NCBI RefSeq assembly: GCF_036373705.1
Contig: NW_027102779.1
Span: 1 to 64,000, forward strand
DNA: 64,000 bases
Reading direction: 5' to 3'
Origin: Amia ocellicauda
Taxonomy: Eukaryota; Chordata; Actinopteri; Amiiformes; Amiidae
Position 1 is the stretch's first letter; the number at the start of each line of letters is the position of its first letter. A model generated the notes under the pieces. The model did not search any database. It was given only the letters and a program-made list of their open reading frames with translations, and had not been told where the DNA came from. This document shows, one piece after another, positions 8,001-16,211 of this stretch. Both the position numbers and the translations under genes were made by a program.

Positions 8001-8526
8001 CCCTGCTGGATCTATCGTTACGGGGCTTACTCCGGTCTACATCCCTCAGAGCACAGTTGAAATCACCTGAAATGATAACTGGCAAGGTGCCGATCAGGAG
8101 CGGGCGTAGCTGAGGGAGAAAGAGGACTCTCTCTCTCTGGCTGGTGGGGGCATAGACATTGACCAGCCTCAATACAGCCCCCTTGTATTTAAAATCGAGG
8201 CTGGCCAGTCTGCCCGCCTCTATAACCTTGAATGTTTTAACTATTAAGAAGGGGTTTTTCAGGAGTACGGCAATCCCGTCCGCTCGGGACACATTGGACC
8301 CCGACCAGAAGGATTCTCCTAGGGTCCAAGTGTCCCGGAGATCTTTGTATTCTTTTTGGAACGGGATGCCGCACTCCTGCAAACAGATAATATCCGCCTT
8401 CATGCCAGCCAGAGAGTTTAAAACGTCGGTCCTCTTTTTCACCTCAGCAATGCTCCTCACATTAATTGAAATAATAGTTAATGCCATAATGGCTGTGAGG
8501 GCAATCACCCGCTCCGTAACAATCAT
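5092..8526 (-). CDS. LINE ORF2: AP-like endonuclease / reverse transcriptase (copy A)
   Basis: 1144 aa, intact. It nicks target DNA and copies the element's RNA onto it (target-primed reverse transcription). Endonuclease (about 14-240): N22 in SINVRS, E51 in LQECG, NVYAPT, D155/N157 in SGDFN, R209-D211 in SRID and S232-D233-H234. Reverse transcriptase (about 455-790): GRTPGPDGIP, NWRPVSLL, D596/D602 in LDQEKAFDRV, SGVRQGCPLS and YMDD at 699-702. A C-terminal cysteine motif C1013-x4-C1018-x7-H1026-x4-C1031 is typical of L1/Tx1-like ORF2. The start ATG overlaps the ORF1 TGA as ATGA, which suggests translation by termination-reinitiation. A glutamate run (about 443-447) is a GAG codon repeat that varies among copies. 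Confidence 0.95.
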   Translation of the reverse strand: MIVTERVIALTAIMALTIISINVRSIAEVKKRTDVLNSLAGMKADIICLQECGIPFQKEYKDLRDTWTLGESFWSGSNVSRADGIAVLLKNPFLIVKTFKVIEAGRLASLDFKYKGAVLRLVNVYAPTSQRERVLFLPQLRPLLIGTLPVIISGDFNCALRDVDRSKPRNDRSSRDLAAFVEDFELCDAGRDLVPLFTWVSSSGSSFSRIDLVLLSKPLERTAMSSEAVFFSDHRLLTTEVLIPSTRESGPGVWKLNTSLLDDPRVIKTFSRRLEEWRTLKDLFDSPIEWWEMMKKRTKGYFIQLGKRKARERRARYSHLNARLQRLSLLQLRGFDLAEEVARVKLSLSALYREEQEKIKVLSRVRIMEDDEKCSRFFFKKTKERRPAMSSMIDSSGQEVEGREAVETVVRDFYRELYDQKVVDQNLIHHFLSLLESRNEGDEEEEEDPEITTTELSQVIKSLNSGRTPGPDGIPAEFYKIFWEVLKEDLGQVLGSMYREGRLAPSMKKSILSLLHKKGDPKDLRNWRPVSLLCTDYKILAKALTLRLQRPLPQVVGPDQVCGARGRSAADNAMLLRDVVAYSNERGLPLVLISLDQEKAFDRVGHEYLQLVMERMGLALGLRKWVKIIYSGLSSRVLVNRHLTEPFPVRSGVRQGCPLSALLYVLCLEPFMQAIRRDVRVTGFHLPGSGGEQLKALAYMDDVAVVCTDAPSVARVEELLDGFCRATGAAVNKAKSEVYLSRAWPVGRGPPTVFPVKPFIKVLGITIDGTNTGTRSWEEAIAKVQRKIHGWSTRTLTMAGKVLVVKAILFPILLYVGMIFPPDKVIAKLVTRIIFRFVWGSKMERLKRVQMVKGTLDGGRGVPDVVRLIKAQGLAYVVKNIQAAGKKVSFMNRFYFASSLRPFGLCAMDNTRPHSWDPPPFYRALRAFALEVGLHKVVLASWDYKTICSQMRSAQETSRIEDFPPETCRFIWANATHVCLTNTQKDVSWMAVSRCLPTRVFMHRRGIAPYDTCPYKGCLGKETEAHIFSECPSAHRVWLLFSPFLHRFAVPARATAQQILYGPAKGISTSTLRCWWRVVCAVKQALWEGRNICLFNKQELDPIVIARRGMVFVKDYVNLEVHQRGKEEAFKNWRIQDLGELRIP

Positions 8527-10160
8527 GTAAAGAAACCTTTCTCTTCCCCACTCCTCTCTTCTCCCTCACCTAGCTTAGCGCTAGCACCCATCATTTCAAT
8601 CATTTGCCTCACCGCTTGATCCTCTAGGAAGACTATGGGGGGGGCTCGGCTCCCGCCGCCCGGTAAGGCGGGCAAAACTCCACTGGGCTCAGGGCCCGTG
8701 GTGCTGGAGGTTCTCCCTGGTTCCTTTGCGGCCGAGGCCCGACGAACAGATGGCAGGGCAGAGGCTTTATGTACAACTGGGGAGAAAACTGTGTAGACCC
8801 CGCTAGTTGTTCTTTTAACTAATGGTGGGGGAGGGGGTGGTCTCTCCCTTCCCGGCTGTCTGCCGCCGCAGGCCTCCTCCCCCAGCGCCAGTGACCTTGC
8901 CATCACGTCCCTGATGTCTTTCTGGGAAAGGACACTGGCGCCGACTCTCGTCTCCTGAGGGCCTGCGGCTCTCCCACTACTGCCGGGAGGGCATACCTGA
9001 CCCCTCCCCTGGGAGAGTCTCAGTTGTGGGGCAGGAGGAATGTTATTTCTAGGGGGCCTCTCATCTACCAGGCTGCCCACTCGGGGCAGTGGAGAAGGCC
9101 CACCACTCTCCTCTCCGGAGTCAGAGTGGGGCGTATAAAAATTTGAGGGAGGGGACTCTGGAGCGGGGGAGGAGCCGGCAGGGGGGGGAGAATCTGCAGA
9201 ATGAATCCTCTTTTTCATCATACCCCCCCTACCCATGCTCCTCTTCTCAGCCCTCCTTCTCTTCCCCGCTACCACTGTCCACTCTCCCTCTGCCTCCACT
9301 TCTGACCCAGAGTCAGAGAGGGAGCCTATGAGGCTCCTGAGGATTGTTTCCTCTCTACCCCCTTCTTGGGGTATAACCTTTGGAGGAGCCTCCACTTGAT
9401 TTTCTCTCTCTCCACCACCCCCGAGGGCCCGCGCCCTATTTGCATAGGAGGAGGGACAATTCCTAAAGAGGTGCCCTCCCCCACCGCACAGGTTGCAGGC
9501 CCTCTCCTGCTTGCAGGCCCTGGTCTGATGTTCCCCGCCGCAGACCTTGCACTTAACAACGGTACAGGCTGCGGCTAAATGACCCAGGGCCCCGCAGTTC
9601 CTACATAATTTGGGCATGCCATGATAAAAGACAAGCCCCCTATTTGCTCCTAAAACCACGGTGCTTGGTAGATGGCGTACTCCGCCGATGGCGGCCACTT
9701 CCACCTGCAGGCGCACCTGCCACCGCCGAGCACCGGTCCAGACCCCATCCTCATCATTAACTCTCCTACTTTCAGACAGGATCTCACAGTGTCTCCTCAG
9801 CCATACTTCTACGTCGTACTCTGCCACTGCTTCGTTGTAAAACTGAATAGTTACAATTTTAATCTCTCTATCCGTCAGGGCGTCGACCACAAAGTCATTC
9901 AGGGGCATGCTGTCTTTTTTCTCCCTATATAGGTTCCAAAAACTCTCCAGCACTTGAGGGTTCTTAAAGCTCACCTCAAACACGTCCCTAGGTCCAGGCA
10001 GTTTTACCACGCAGTTCAGCTCAGAAGGGGCAAAGCCCAGGCCCCTCTGCAGCACGGACCTGCTGAACTCCAGCCGGGTGAGGGCCGCGGTCTCGGCTCC
10101 AGCCTCACGGCTGAAGCGCACCGCATTATGGCGCCTCACACCGGCGGTTCGCTGGGCCAT
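8523..10160 (-). CDS. LINE ORF1: RNA-binding CCHC protein (copy A)
   Basis: 545 aa from the ATG at 10160, chosen for its Kozak context; the frame is open back to a GTG at 10247. ORF1 proteins bind the element's RNA. An N-terminal domain (about 50-185) is followed by three CCHC knuckles: C186-C189-H194-C199, C204-C207-H211-C216 (shortened, x3 spacing) and C222-C225-H230-C235. Then come an acidic stretch, a basic NLS-like KRRRAEKR (300-307) with KKR near 316, and a proline-rich low-complexity region with PPPPPP (441-446). The layout recalls vertebrate ZCCHC3. No coiled coil of the mammalian L1 type is evident. This copy has QVEAPP and PQEGG where most others have QAEAPP and PQDGG. Confidence 0.92.
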   Translation of the reverse strand: MAQRTAGVRRHNAVRFSREAGAETAALTRLEFSRSVLQRGLGFAPSELNCVVKLPGPRDVFEVSFKNPQVLESFWNLYREKKDSMPLNDFVVDALTDREIKIVTIQFYNEAVAEYDVEVWLRRHCEILSESRRVNDEDGVWTGARRWQVRLQVEVAAIGGVRHLPSTVVLGANRGLVFYHGMPKLCRNCGALGHLAAACTVVKCKVCGGEHQTRACKQERACNLCGGGGHLFRNCPSSYANRARALGGGGERENQVEAPPKVIPQEGGREETILRSLIGSLSDSGSEVEAEGEWTVVAGKRRRAEKRSMGRGGMMKKRIHSADSPPPAGSSPAPESPPSNFYTPHSDSGEESGGPSPLPRVGSLVDERPPRNNIPPAPQLRLSQGRGQVCPPGSSGRAAGPQETRVGASVLSQKDIRDVMARSLALGEEACGGRQPGRERPPPPPPLVKRTTSGVYTVFSPVVHKASALPSVRRASAAKEPGRTSSTTGPEPSGVLPALPGGGSRAPPIVFLEDQAVRQMIEMMGASAKLGEGEERSGEEKGFFT

Positions 10161-10698
10161 GCTGCACTTTCCTACCTTGGAGAAGGGTCGGGAGGCTCTC
10201 AATCCGGAGGTCGGGGCAAGTCCACCTGGCTGGGGAGCAGCTTCCACCTCCGGGGCTCTTGCAGGGAGCGGGCCTTGCGGGGAGAAGTCCGGGCCCTGGC
10301 TGCAGGAGGCCTCCCTCAGGGACGTTGCCGATCGGCCTGGTCGGTCCCTGGAATCCGAGGCCTCTCCTGGATCCTGGCTGGTGACGTCAGCGGGGAGCAG
10401 TCCTGGTCAGGCCGGGCTCCGGGTAGATGGTCGGCCGGGCTTCTGGATGGGACCCACTCCGTGAGGAGTCCTCCGACCCCTCTGGCTAGGTCCCCTGTCG
10501 CTCCCGGTCCGTCCCAATCTCCACTCGCCTCGGCCTCCGGACCGCTCCAAGGACCCAGGACTCTGCAGCTCTGTCAACCGGCACCTCCCCGTCTCGTCTG
10601 GTCTGGCCTGATGGATCAGCTCCCTGCAAGGAAAAAAGAAAGACTGTCAAGTACAGTTCAAAAGCCCCCTGCTGGACAAAGGTTTCTCTCGCTATTGG
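10161..10698 (-). promoter_or_regulatory. LINE 5' UTR (copy A) with CRE and splice-acceptor-like site
   Basis: GC-rich, about 540 nt. It contains a perfect CRE palindrome TGACGTCA at 10382-10389. Near the 5' end is a full 3' splice-site signature: branch-like CTTGAC, a pyrimidine tract, then CAG (AG = complement of 10624-10625). Both are conserved in the other complete copies. Neither has been shown to be functional. Confidence 0.5.
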
Positions 10699-10779
10699 AG
10701 GGAAACCCGAGTCCAAGATGCTTCCAACCAGCTCCTGGGTGCTCCCTGCGGCCGCAGGCCATGCTCCAGACAGCCGGGA

Positions 10780-10805
10780 GGGAGGGGGGGGGAGAGGGGG
10801 AGAGG

Positions 10806-10857
<52 letters not shown>

Positions 10858-10868
10858 CACACACACAC
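10780..10868. repeat. (GA)n(CA)n microsatellite, unit 3
   Basis: A short allele, about 20 GA and 8 CA, with an ACAGACAC interruption shared with the next unit (11701-11785). This indicates the two units are close duplicates. Confidence 0.93.
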
Positions 10869-11154
10869 TGTTCAATGTGCACACAAGAGAGAGCTCAAAA
10901 TCATGGACATACAGATCAAAATCGATTCACAATATGAATACTACAATTGTTCATTTCCTGTGTCTTCCTAGCCCAGTCGGCGAGGGAGCTCAGCACCGTG
11001 CTGTGCCTTTCTCTGCCTCTCCCTTTACTGCCAGGTCAGTGATGACATCACAGAACTCATCGCTCGGCAGGCTGCAATGACATCACAAAGCACGTACATT
11101 CTATCACGGCAGGCAGGCTTTTTTGTCTTTCTTTCAACCCAAGAATGATAAGGA

Positions 11155-11345
11155 GGTGCGTGCACCTTTCCCGGAAACACTGCAATACCGGGCCGATGCG
11201 TAAAGCGGGTGGAGCAAGCTCCCTCTCCGACTCCCCGTTGCAAAAATCCGTTTAATATGTTGTCCCCACATGGGGGACGTATCAGATATTAAACTGATAA
11301 GAACAGATACTACACTTGATCTTAGCCAAAAGGCCGAGAAGCGAT
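11155..11345 (-). ncRNA. RNU2: U2 spliceosomal snRNA, unit 3
   Basis: Complete copy with 3' box and AGGAGA-type promoter. Its upstream target site is not occupied by a LINE. Confidence 0.97.
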
Positions 11346-11700
11346 ACCTGCAATGGGCTCCCCCCAGAACGCCAGCGGCACAGGCCAGGAGGTAGCACCC
11401 CAGGAGAGGGCGCCACCGGCAGGGCTGCTACCGCTGCTGGGTACCCTAGCAAGCTTATTTGCTTGACATTGACCACCTCCACCTTATATGCCTGATCTGC
11501 TGTTCACCTGGATCACAGCTCCGCCCCAACAGGGCAGAGCCTCCCAAAAAATGGTACAAACTCATCCATGTCCCCCTCCACGGAATGCTTTAGTAAAAGG
11601 CGAAAGCGTTATGCGTATTGAAGGGAAACCCGAGTCCAAGATGCTTCCAACCAGCTCCTGGGTGCTCCCTGCGGCCGCAGGCCATGCTCCAGACAGCCGG

Positions 11701-11728
11701 GAGGGAGGGGGGGGGAGAGGGGGAGAGG

Positions 11729-11774
<46 letters not shown>

Positions 11775-11785
11775 CACACACACAC
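11701..11785. repeat. (GA)n(CA)n microsatellite, unit 4
   Basis: Short allele with the same ACAGACAC interruption as unit 3. Confidence 0.93.
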
Positions 11786-12071
11786 TGTTCAATGTGCACA
11801 CAAGAGAGAGCTCAAAATCATGGACATACAGATCAAAATCGATTCACAATATGAATACTACAATTGTTCATTTCCTGTGTCTTCCTAGCCCAGTCGGCGA
11901 GGGAGCTCAGCACCGTGCTGTGCCTTTCTCTGCCTCTCCCTTTACTGCCAGGTCAGTGATGACATCACAGAACTCATCGCTCGGCAGGCTGCAATGACAT
12001 CACAAAGCACGTACATTCTATCACGGCAGGCAGGCTTTTTTGTCTTTCTTTCAACCCAAGAATGATAAGGA

Positions 12072-12230
12072 GGTGCGTGCACCTTTCCCGGAAACACTGC
12101 AATACCGGGCCGATGCGTAAAGCGGGTGGAGCAAGCTCCCTCTCCGACTCCCCGTTGCAAAAATCCGTTTAATATGTTGTCCCCACATGGGGGACGTATC
12201 AGATATTAAACTGATAAGAACAGATACTAC
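12072..12230 (-). pseudogene. RNU2: U2 snRNA gene, 5'-truncated by LINE copy B
   Basis: Only U2 nt 33-191 remain, starting exactly at the branch-point recognition GTAGTA. The first 32 nt and the whole promoter are gone, so it cannot be transcribed as U2. The LINE 3' end (AATAAATAAACA) joins directly, with GTA as possible shared sequence at the joint. The 3' box is intact. Confidence 0.93.
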
Positions 12231-12776
12231 TGTTTATTTATTGGGTTTAGTATTTTTACATTTCATCAATAAAAACAATTCGATTTTTAATACTTATGAT
12301 TAAAAACGTTTTAAAATATCAATTCTTAAAATCACTTAAAATTTTTTAAATTTTTTGTGATTTTAACAAAACTAAAACAATAAACTTTAAAATAAACGTG
12401 CTCAAATCAAATAAACAAAACGTGATAAAAGCAAAAACTGCACACCAACAAAAGAGTCAAATACATTGAAAATAACAGAAAATGCATTAGACAAAATAAA
12501 GAAACAATTAAAAGGAAAAAATAAAAAACAAACAAAAAAAGTCTAATGCATTTTAAATTAAACCAAAAAGCGGTCAATGTATTTGACAACAAAATATAAC
12601 AAAACTATACCTAAAAAGCCCTAAACAATGTGATTTAAAAACAACTAAATCTTTAAAAACAATTAAGATTCATTATTTAAAATCTTCTTTTAAAAACAAT
12701 CATTCATAAAATCTTTAAAAGATCTTGGACTCGGGCTCCAGCAGGGGGAACTAACCGTCCCCGGAGGTGGGTCCCA

Positions 12777-15700
12777 TCACGGGATCCTGAGCTCCCCCAG
12801 ATCTTGTATACGCCAGTTCTTAAAGGCTTCCTCCTTGCCCCTCTGATGGACCTCCAGATTGACGTAGTCTTTTACAAACACCATGCCCCTCCGCGCGATG
12901 ACGATCGGGTCCAGCTCCTGCTTATTAAACAAACAGATGTTCCGTCCCTCCCACAGTGCCTGCTTCACTGCGCAGACGACACGCCACCAGCACCTCAAGG
13001 TAGATGTAGAAATTCCCTTGGCTGGACCATATAGGATCTGCTGGGCGGTCGCCCGCGCAGGAACGGCGAACCTGTGGAGGAACGGAGAAAACAGGAGCCA
13101 GACCCTGTGGGCGGAGGGGCACTCACTAAAGATGTGAGCCTCCGTCTCCTTCCCCAAGCAACCCTTATAGGGGCAGGTGTCATAAGGAGCTATGCCCCTT
13201 CTGTGCATAAACACTCGGGTGGGGAGACACCGACTCACAGCCATCCAGGAGACATCTTTCTGCGTGTTCGTGAGGCAAACGTGCGTAGCGTTAGCCCAGA
13301 TAAACCGGCAGGTTTCGGGAGGGAAATCTTCTATCCGGCTGGTCTCCTGGGCAGATCTCATCTGACTACAGATGGTCTTGTAATCCCAGGAGGCCAGCAC
13401 GACTTTATGGAGGCCTACTTCGAGCGCAAAGGCTCGGAGCGCCCTGTAGAACGGCGGGGGATCCCACGAGTGCGGCCTGGTGTTGTCCATGGCGCAGAGG
13501 CCGAATGGTCTCAGGCTGCTGGCAAAATAAAAGCGGTTCATGAAACTCACCTTCTTGCCAGCAGCCTGGATGTTCTTAACCACATAGGCCAGCCCCTGCG
13601 CCTTTATCAGCCGCACAACGTCCGGGACCCCCCTGCCTCCATCCAGGGTACCCTTCACCATCTGCACTCTTTTCAGCCTCTCCATTTTGCTCCCCCAGAC
13701 AAACCGAAATATAATTCGGGTCACTAGTTTTGCGATACCCTTGTCTGGGGGGAAGATCATTCCTACGTAGAGGAGTATCGGGAAGAGGATGGCCTTTACG
13801 ACCAGCACCTTACCAGCCATCGTCAAGGTCCTTGTGCTCCAGCCGTGGATCTTCTTTTGGACCTTTGCTATGGCCTCCTCCCAGCTCCGGGTGCCCGTGT
13901 TGGTCCCGTCGATCGTGATCCCCAGAACCTTGATAAACGGCTTCACAGGGAACACGGTCGGCGGGCCCCGGCCGACAGGCCATGCCCTGGAGAGGTAGAC
14001 CTCGCTCTTGGCCTTGTTCACAGCGGCCCCCGTCGCCCTGCAGAAGCCGTCCAGCAGTTCCTCGACCCTGGCCACGGACGGAGCGTCCGTGCAGACCACG
14101 GCCACGTCGTCCATATAGGCCAGGGCCTTCAGTTGCTCTCCGCCGGAACCCGGGAGATGGAAACCTGTCACCCGGACGTCCCGGCGGATCGCCTGCATGA
14201 ACGGCTCCAAGCAGAGGACGTACAGCAGGGCCGACAGGGGACAACCCTGCCGGACCCCCGACCTGACCGGAAATGGTTCGGTCAGGTGGCGGTTCACAAG
14301 GACCCTGCTGCTTAGGCCGCTGTAGATGATCTTAACCCACTTCCTCAGGCCAAGAGCGAGACCCATCCTCTCCATAACAAGCTGCAGGTATTCGTGGCCC
14401 ACTCTGTCGAAGGCTTTCTCCTGGTCCAAGCTGATTAGGACCAGGGGAAGCCCTCTCTCGTTCGAGTAGGCCACGACATCCCTGAGCAGCATGGCGTTGT
14501 CGGCCGCCGATCTCCCCCGGGCACCACAGACCTGGTCGGGACCCACGACTTGAGGGAGTGGCCGCTGCAGCCGGAGCGTCAGTGCTTTGGCCAGTATCTT
14601 GTAGTCGGTGCACAGGAGGCTGACTGGCCGCCAGTTCCTCAGATCTTTTGGGTCTCCCTTCTTGTGAAGAAGGGAGAGGATACTTTTCTTCATCGAAGGG
14701 GCCAATCTGCCCTCTCTGTACATCGACCCCAGGACCTGGCCCAGATCTTCCTTAAGCACCTCCCAAAAGATCTTATAGAACTCAGCAGGGATCCCATCGG
14801 GACCCGGTGTCCTTCCAGAGTTAAGACTCTTTATCACCTGGGAGAGTTCAGTGGTGGTGATCTCTGGATCCTCCTCCTCCTCCTCGTCCCCCTCATTGCG
14901 GGACTCCAACAGGGACAGAAAGTGATGGATCAGATTTTGATCCACCACCTTCTGGTCGTACAACTCCCTGTAGAAATCCCGCACCACTGTCTCAACAGCC
15001 TCTCTGCCCTCCACCTCTTGCCCCGAGGAGTCGATCATGGAGGACATTGCAGGCCGCCTCTCCTTCGTTTTCTTGAAGAAGAAGCGGCTGCATTTCTCAT
15101 CGTCCTCCATGATGCGGACCCTGGAAAGGACCTTGATCTTTTCTTGCTCCTCCCGATAGAGGGCGGAGAGACTCAGTTTGACCCGGGCCACCTCCTCAGC
15201 TAGGTCGAAGCCTCTGAGCTGTAAAAGACTCAGGCGCTGGAGGCGGGCGTTTAGATGGGAATATCTCGCCCGCCTCTCGCGAGCTTTCCGTTTCCCCAGC
15301 TGAATGAAGTAGCCCTTGGTTCTTTTCTTCATCATCTCCCACCACTCTATGGGAGAATCAAAAAGGTCCTTCAGGGTCCTCCACTCCTCGAGGCGTCTGC
15401 TAAAGGTCTTAATCACACGAGGGTCATCGAGCAGAGAGGTGTTGAGCTTCCAGACCCCAGGCCCCGACTCCCGTGTGCTCGGAATGAGCACCTCTGTCGT
15501 CAGGAGCCTGTGGTCTGAAAAGAAGACCGCCTCCGAAGACATGGCGGTCCTCTCCAGTGGCTTGCTGAGGAGGACGAGATCTATCCTGGAGAAGGAGGAG
15601 CCAGAAGAACTCACCCAGGTGAACAAGGGGACCAGGTCCCGACCTGCGTCGCAGAGTTCAAAGTCCTCCACGAACGCAGCGAGGTCCCTGCTGGATCTAT

Positions 15701-16211
15701 CGTTACGGGGCTTACTCCGGTCTACATCCCTCAGAGCACAGTTGAAATCACCTGAAATGATAACTGGCAAGGTGCCGATCAGGAGCGGGCGTAGCTGAGG
15801 GAGAAAGAGGACTCTCTCTCTCTGGCTGGTGGGGGCATAGACATTGACCAGCCTCAATACAGCCCCCTTGTATTTAAAATCGAGGCTGGCCAGTCTGCCC
15901 GCCTCTATAACCTTGAATGTTTTAACTATTAAGAAGGGGTTTTTCAGGAGTACGGCAATCCCGTCCGCTCGGGACACATTGGACCCCGACCAAAAGGATT
16001 CTCCTAGGGTCCAAGTGTCCCGGAGATCTTTGTATTCTTTTTGGAACGGGATGCCGCACTCCTGCAAACAGATAATATCCGCCTTCATGCCAGCCAGAGA
16101 GTTTAAAACATCGGTCCTCTTTTTCACCTCAGCAATGCTCCTCACATTAATTGAAATAATAGTTAATGCCATAATGGCTGTGAGGGCAATCACCCGCTCC
16201 GTAACAATCAT
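12777..16211 (-). CDS. LINE ORF2 endonuclease/RT (copy B)
   Basis: 1144 aa, intact, with all catalytic motifs as in copy A. It differs from copy A by VQKKIHG (for VQRKIHG) and PDKGIAK (for PDKVIAK). The start overlaps the ORF1 stop (ATGA at 16211-16208). Confidence 0.95.
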   Translation of the reverse strand: MIVTERVIALTAIMALTIISINVRSIAEVKKRTDVLNSLAGMKADIICLQECGIPFQKEYKDLRDTWTLGESFWSGSNVSRADGIAVLLKNPFLIVKTFKVIEAGRLASLDFKYKGAVLRLVNVYAPTSQRERVLFLPQLRPLLIGTLPVIISGDFNCALRDVDRSKPRNDRSSRDLAAFVEDFELCDAGRDLVPLFTWVSSSGSSFSRIDLVLLSKPLERTAMSSEAVFFSDHRLLTTEVLIPSTRESGPGVWKLNTSLLDDPRVIKTFSRRLEEWRTLKDLFDSPIEWWEMMKKRTKGYFIQLGKRKARERRARYSHLNARLQRLSLLQLRGFDLAEEVARVKLSLSALYREEQEKIKVLSRVRIMEDDEKCSRFFFKKTKERRPAMSSMIDSSGQEVEGREAVETVVRDFYRELYDQKVVDQNLIHHFLSLLESRNEGDEEEEEDPEITTTELSQVIKSLNSGRTPGPDGIPAEFYKIFWEVLKEDLGQVLGSMYREGRLAPSMKKSILSLLHKKGDPKDLRNWRPVSLLCTDYKILAKALTLRLQRPLPQVVGPDQVCGARGRSAADNAMLLRDVVAYSNERGLPLVLISLDQEKAFDRVGHEYLQLVMERMGLALGLRKWVKIIYSGLSSRVLVNRHLTEPFPVRSGVRQGCPLSALLYVLCLEPFMQAIRRDVRVTGFHLPGSGGEQLKALAYMDDVAVVCTDAPSVARVEELLDGFCRATGAAVNKAKSEVYLSRAWPVGRGPPTVFPVKPFIKVLGITIDGTNTGTRSWEEAIAKVQKKIHGWSTRTLTMAGKVLVVKAILFPILLYVGMIFPPDKGIAKLVTRIIFRFVWGSKMERLKRVQMVKGTLDGGRGVPDVVRLIKAQGLAYVVKNIQAAGKKVSFMNRFYFASSLRPFGLCAMDNTRPHSWDPPPFYRALRAFALEVGLHKVVLASWDYKTICSQMRSAQETSRIEDFPPETCRFIWANATHVCLTNTQKDVSWMAVSRCLPTRVFMHRRGIAPYDTCPYKGCLGKETEAHIFSECPSAHRVWLLFSPFLHRFAVPARATAQQILYGPAKGISTSTLRCWWRVVCAVKQALWEGRNICLFNKQELDPIVIARRGMVFVKDYVNLEVHQRGKEEAFKNWRIQDLGELRIP

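Larger units (their letters stand above)
4537..10698 (-). mobile_element. U2-targeting Keno-like LINE, full length (copy A)
   Basis: Complete non-LTR retrotransposon read right to left: 5' UTR (10698-10161), ORF1, ORF2, AT-rich 3' UTR (5091-4537). The AP-like endonuclease plus a CCHC ORF1 and a C-terminal CCHC in ORF2 place it in the L1/Tx1 group. Keno, a Tx1-group family from fish, is the known APE-type lineage in U2 genes, whereas Utopia, the other U2-targeting lineage, has a restriction-like endonuclease. The 3' end has no poly(A); it ends in AATAAAATAGTA directly against the target TTTTACTAAAGC. No flanking duplication is seen; instead 17-23 bp of target is missing at the 5' junction. The element lies between two U2 units in the same orientation. 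Confidence 0.93.
10699..12230 (-). repeat. U2 array segment: one complete unit plus one truncated unit
   Basis: Unit 3 (10699 to about 11598) is followed by a second unit that is cut inside its U2 gene at 12230 by LINE copy B. The intact inter-unit spacer with the LINE target (GGAATGCTTTAGTAAAAGGC) lies at about 11583-11602, showing an unoccupied site. Confidence 0.9.

Noticed and set aside
5389-8530. Many long + strand frames (up to 217 codons) antisense to ORF2, repeated in each copy
   Set aside because: They mirror a conserved, GC-rich coding strand; no start context, domain or independent conservation supports them.
10161-10247. GTG at 10247 as ORF1 start (574 codons)
   Set aside because: GTG is not a normal eukaryotic start. 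The ATG 29 codons further on has A at -3 and G at +4.
4537-10698. Assignment to the U2-targeting Utopia lineage
   Set aside because: Utopia belongs to elements with a C-terminal restriction-like endonuclease; this ORF2 has an N-terminal AP-like endonuclease.
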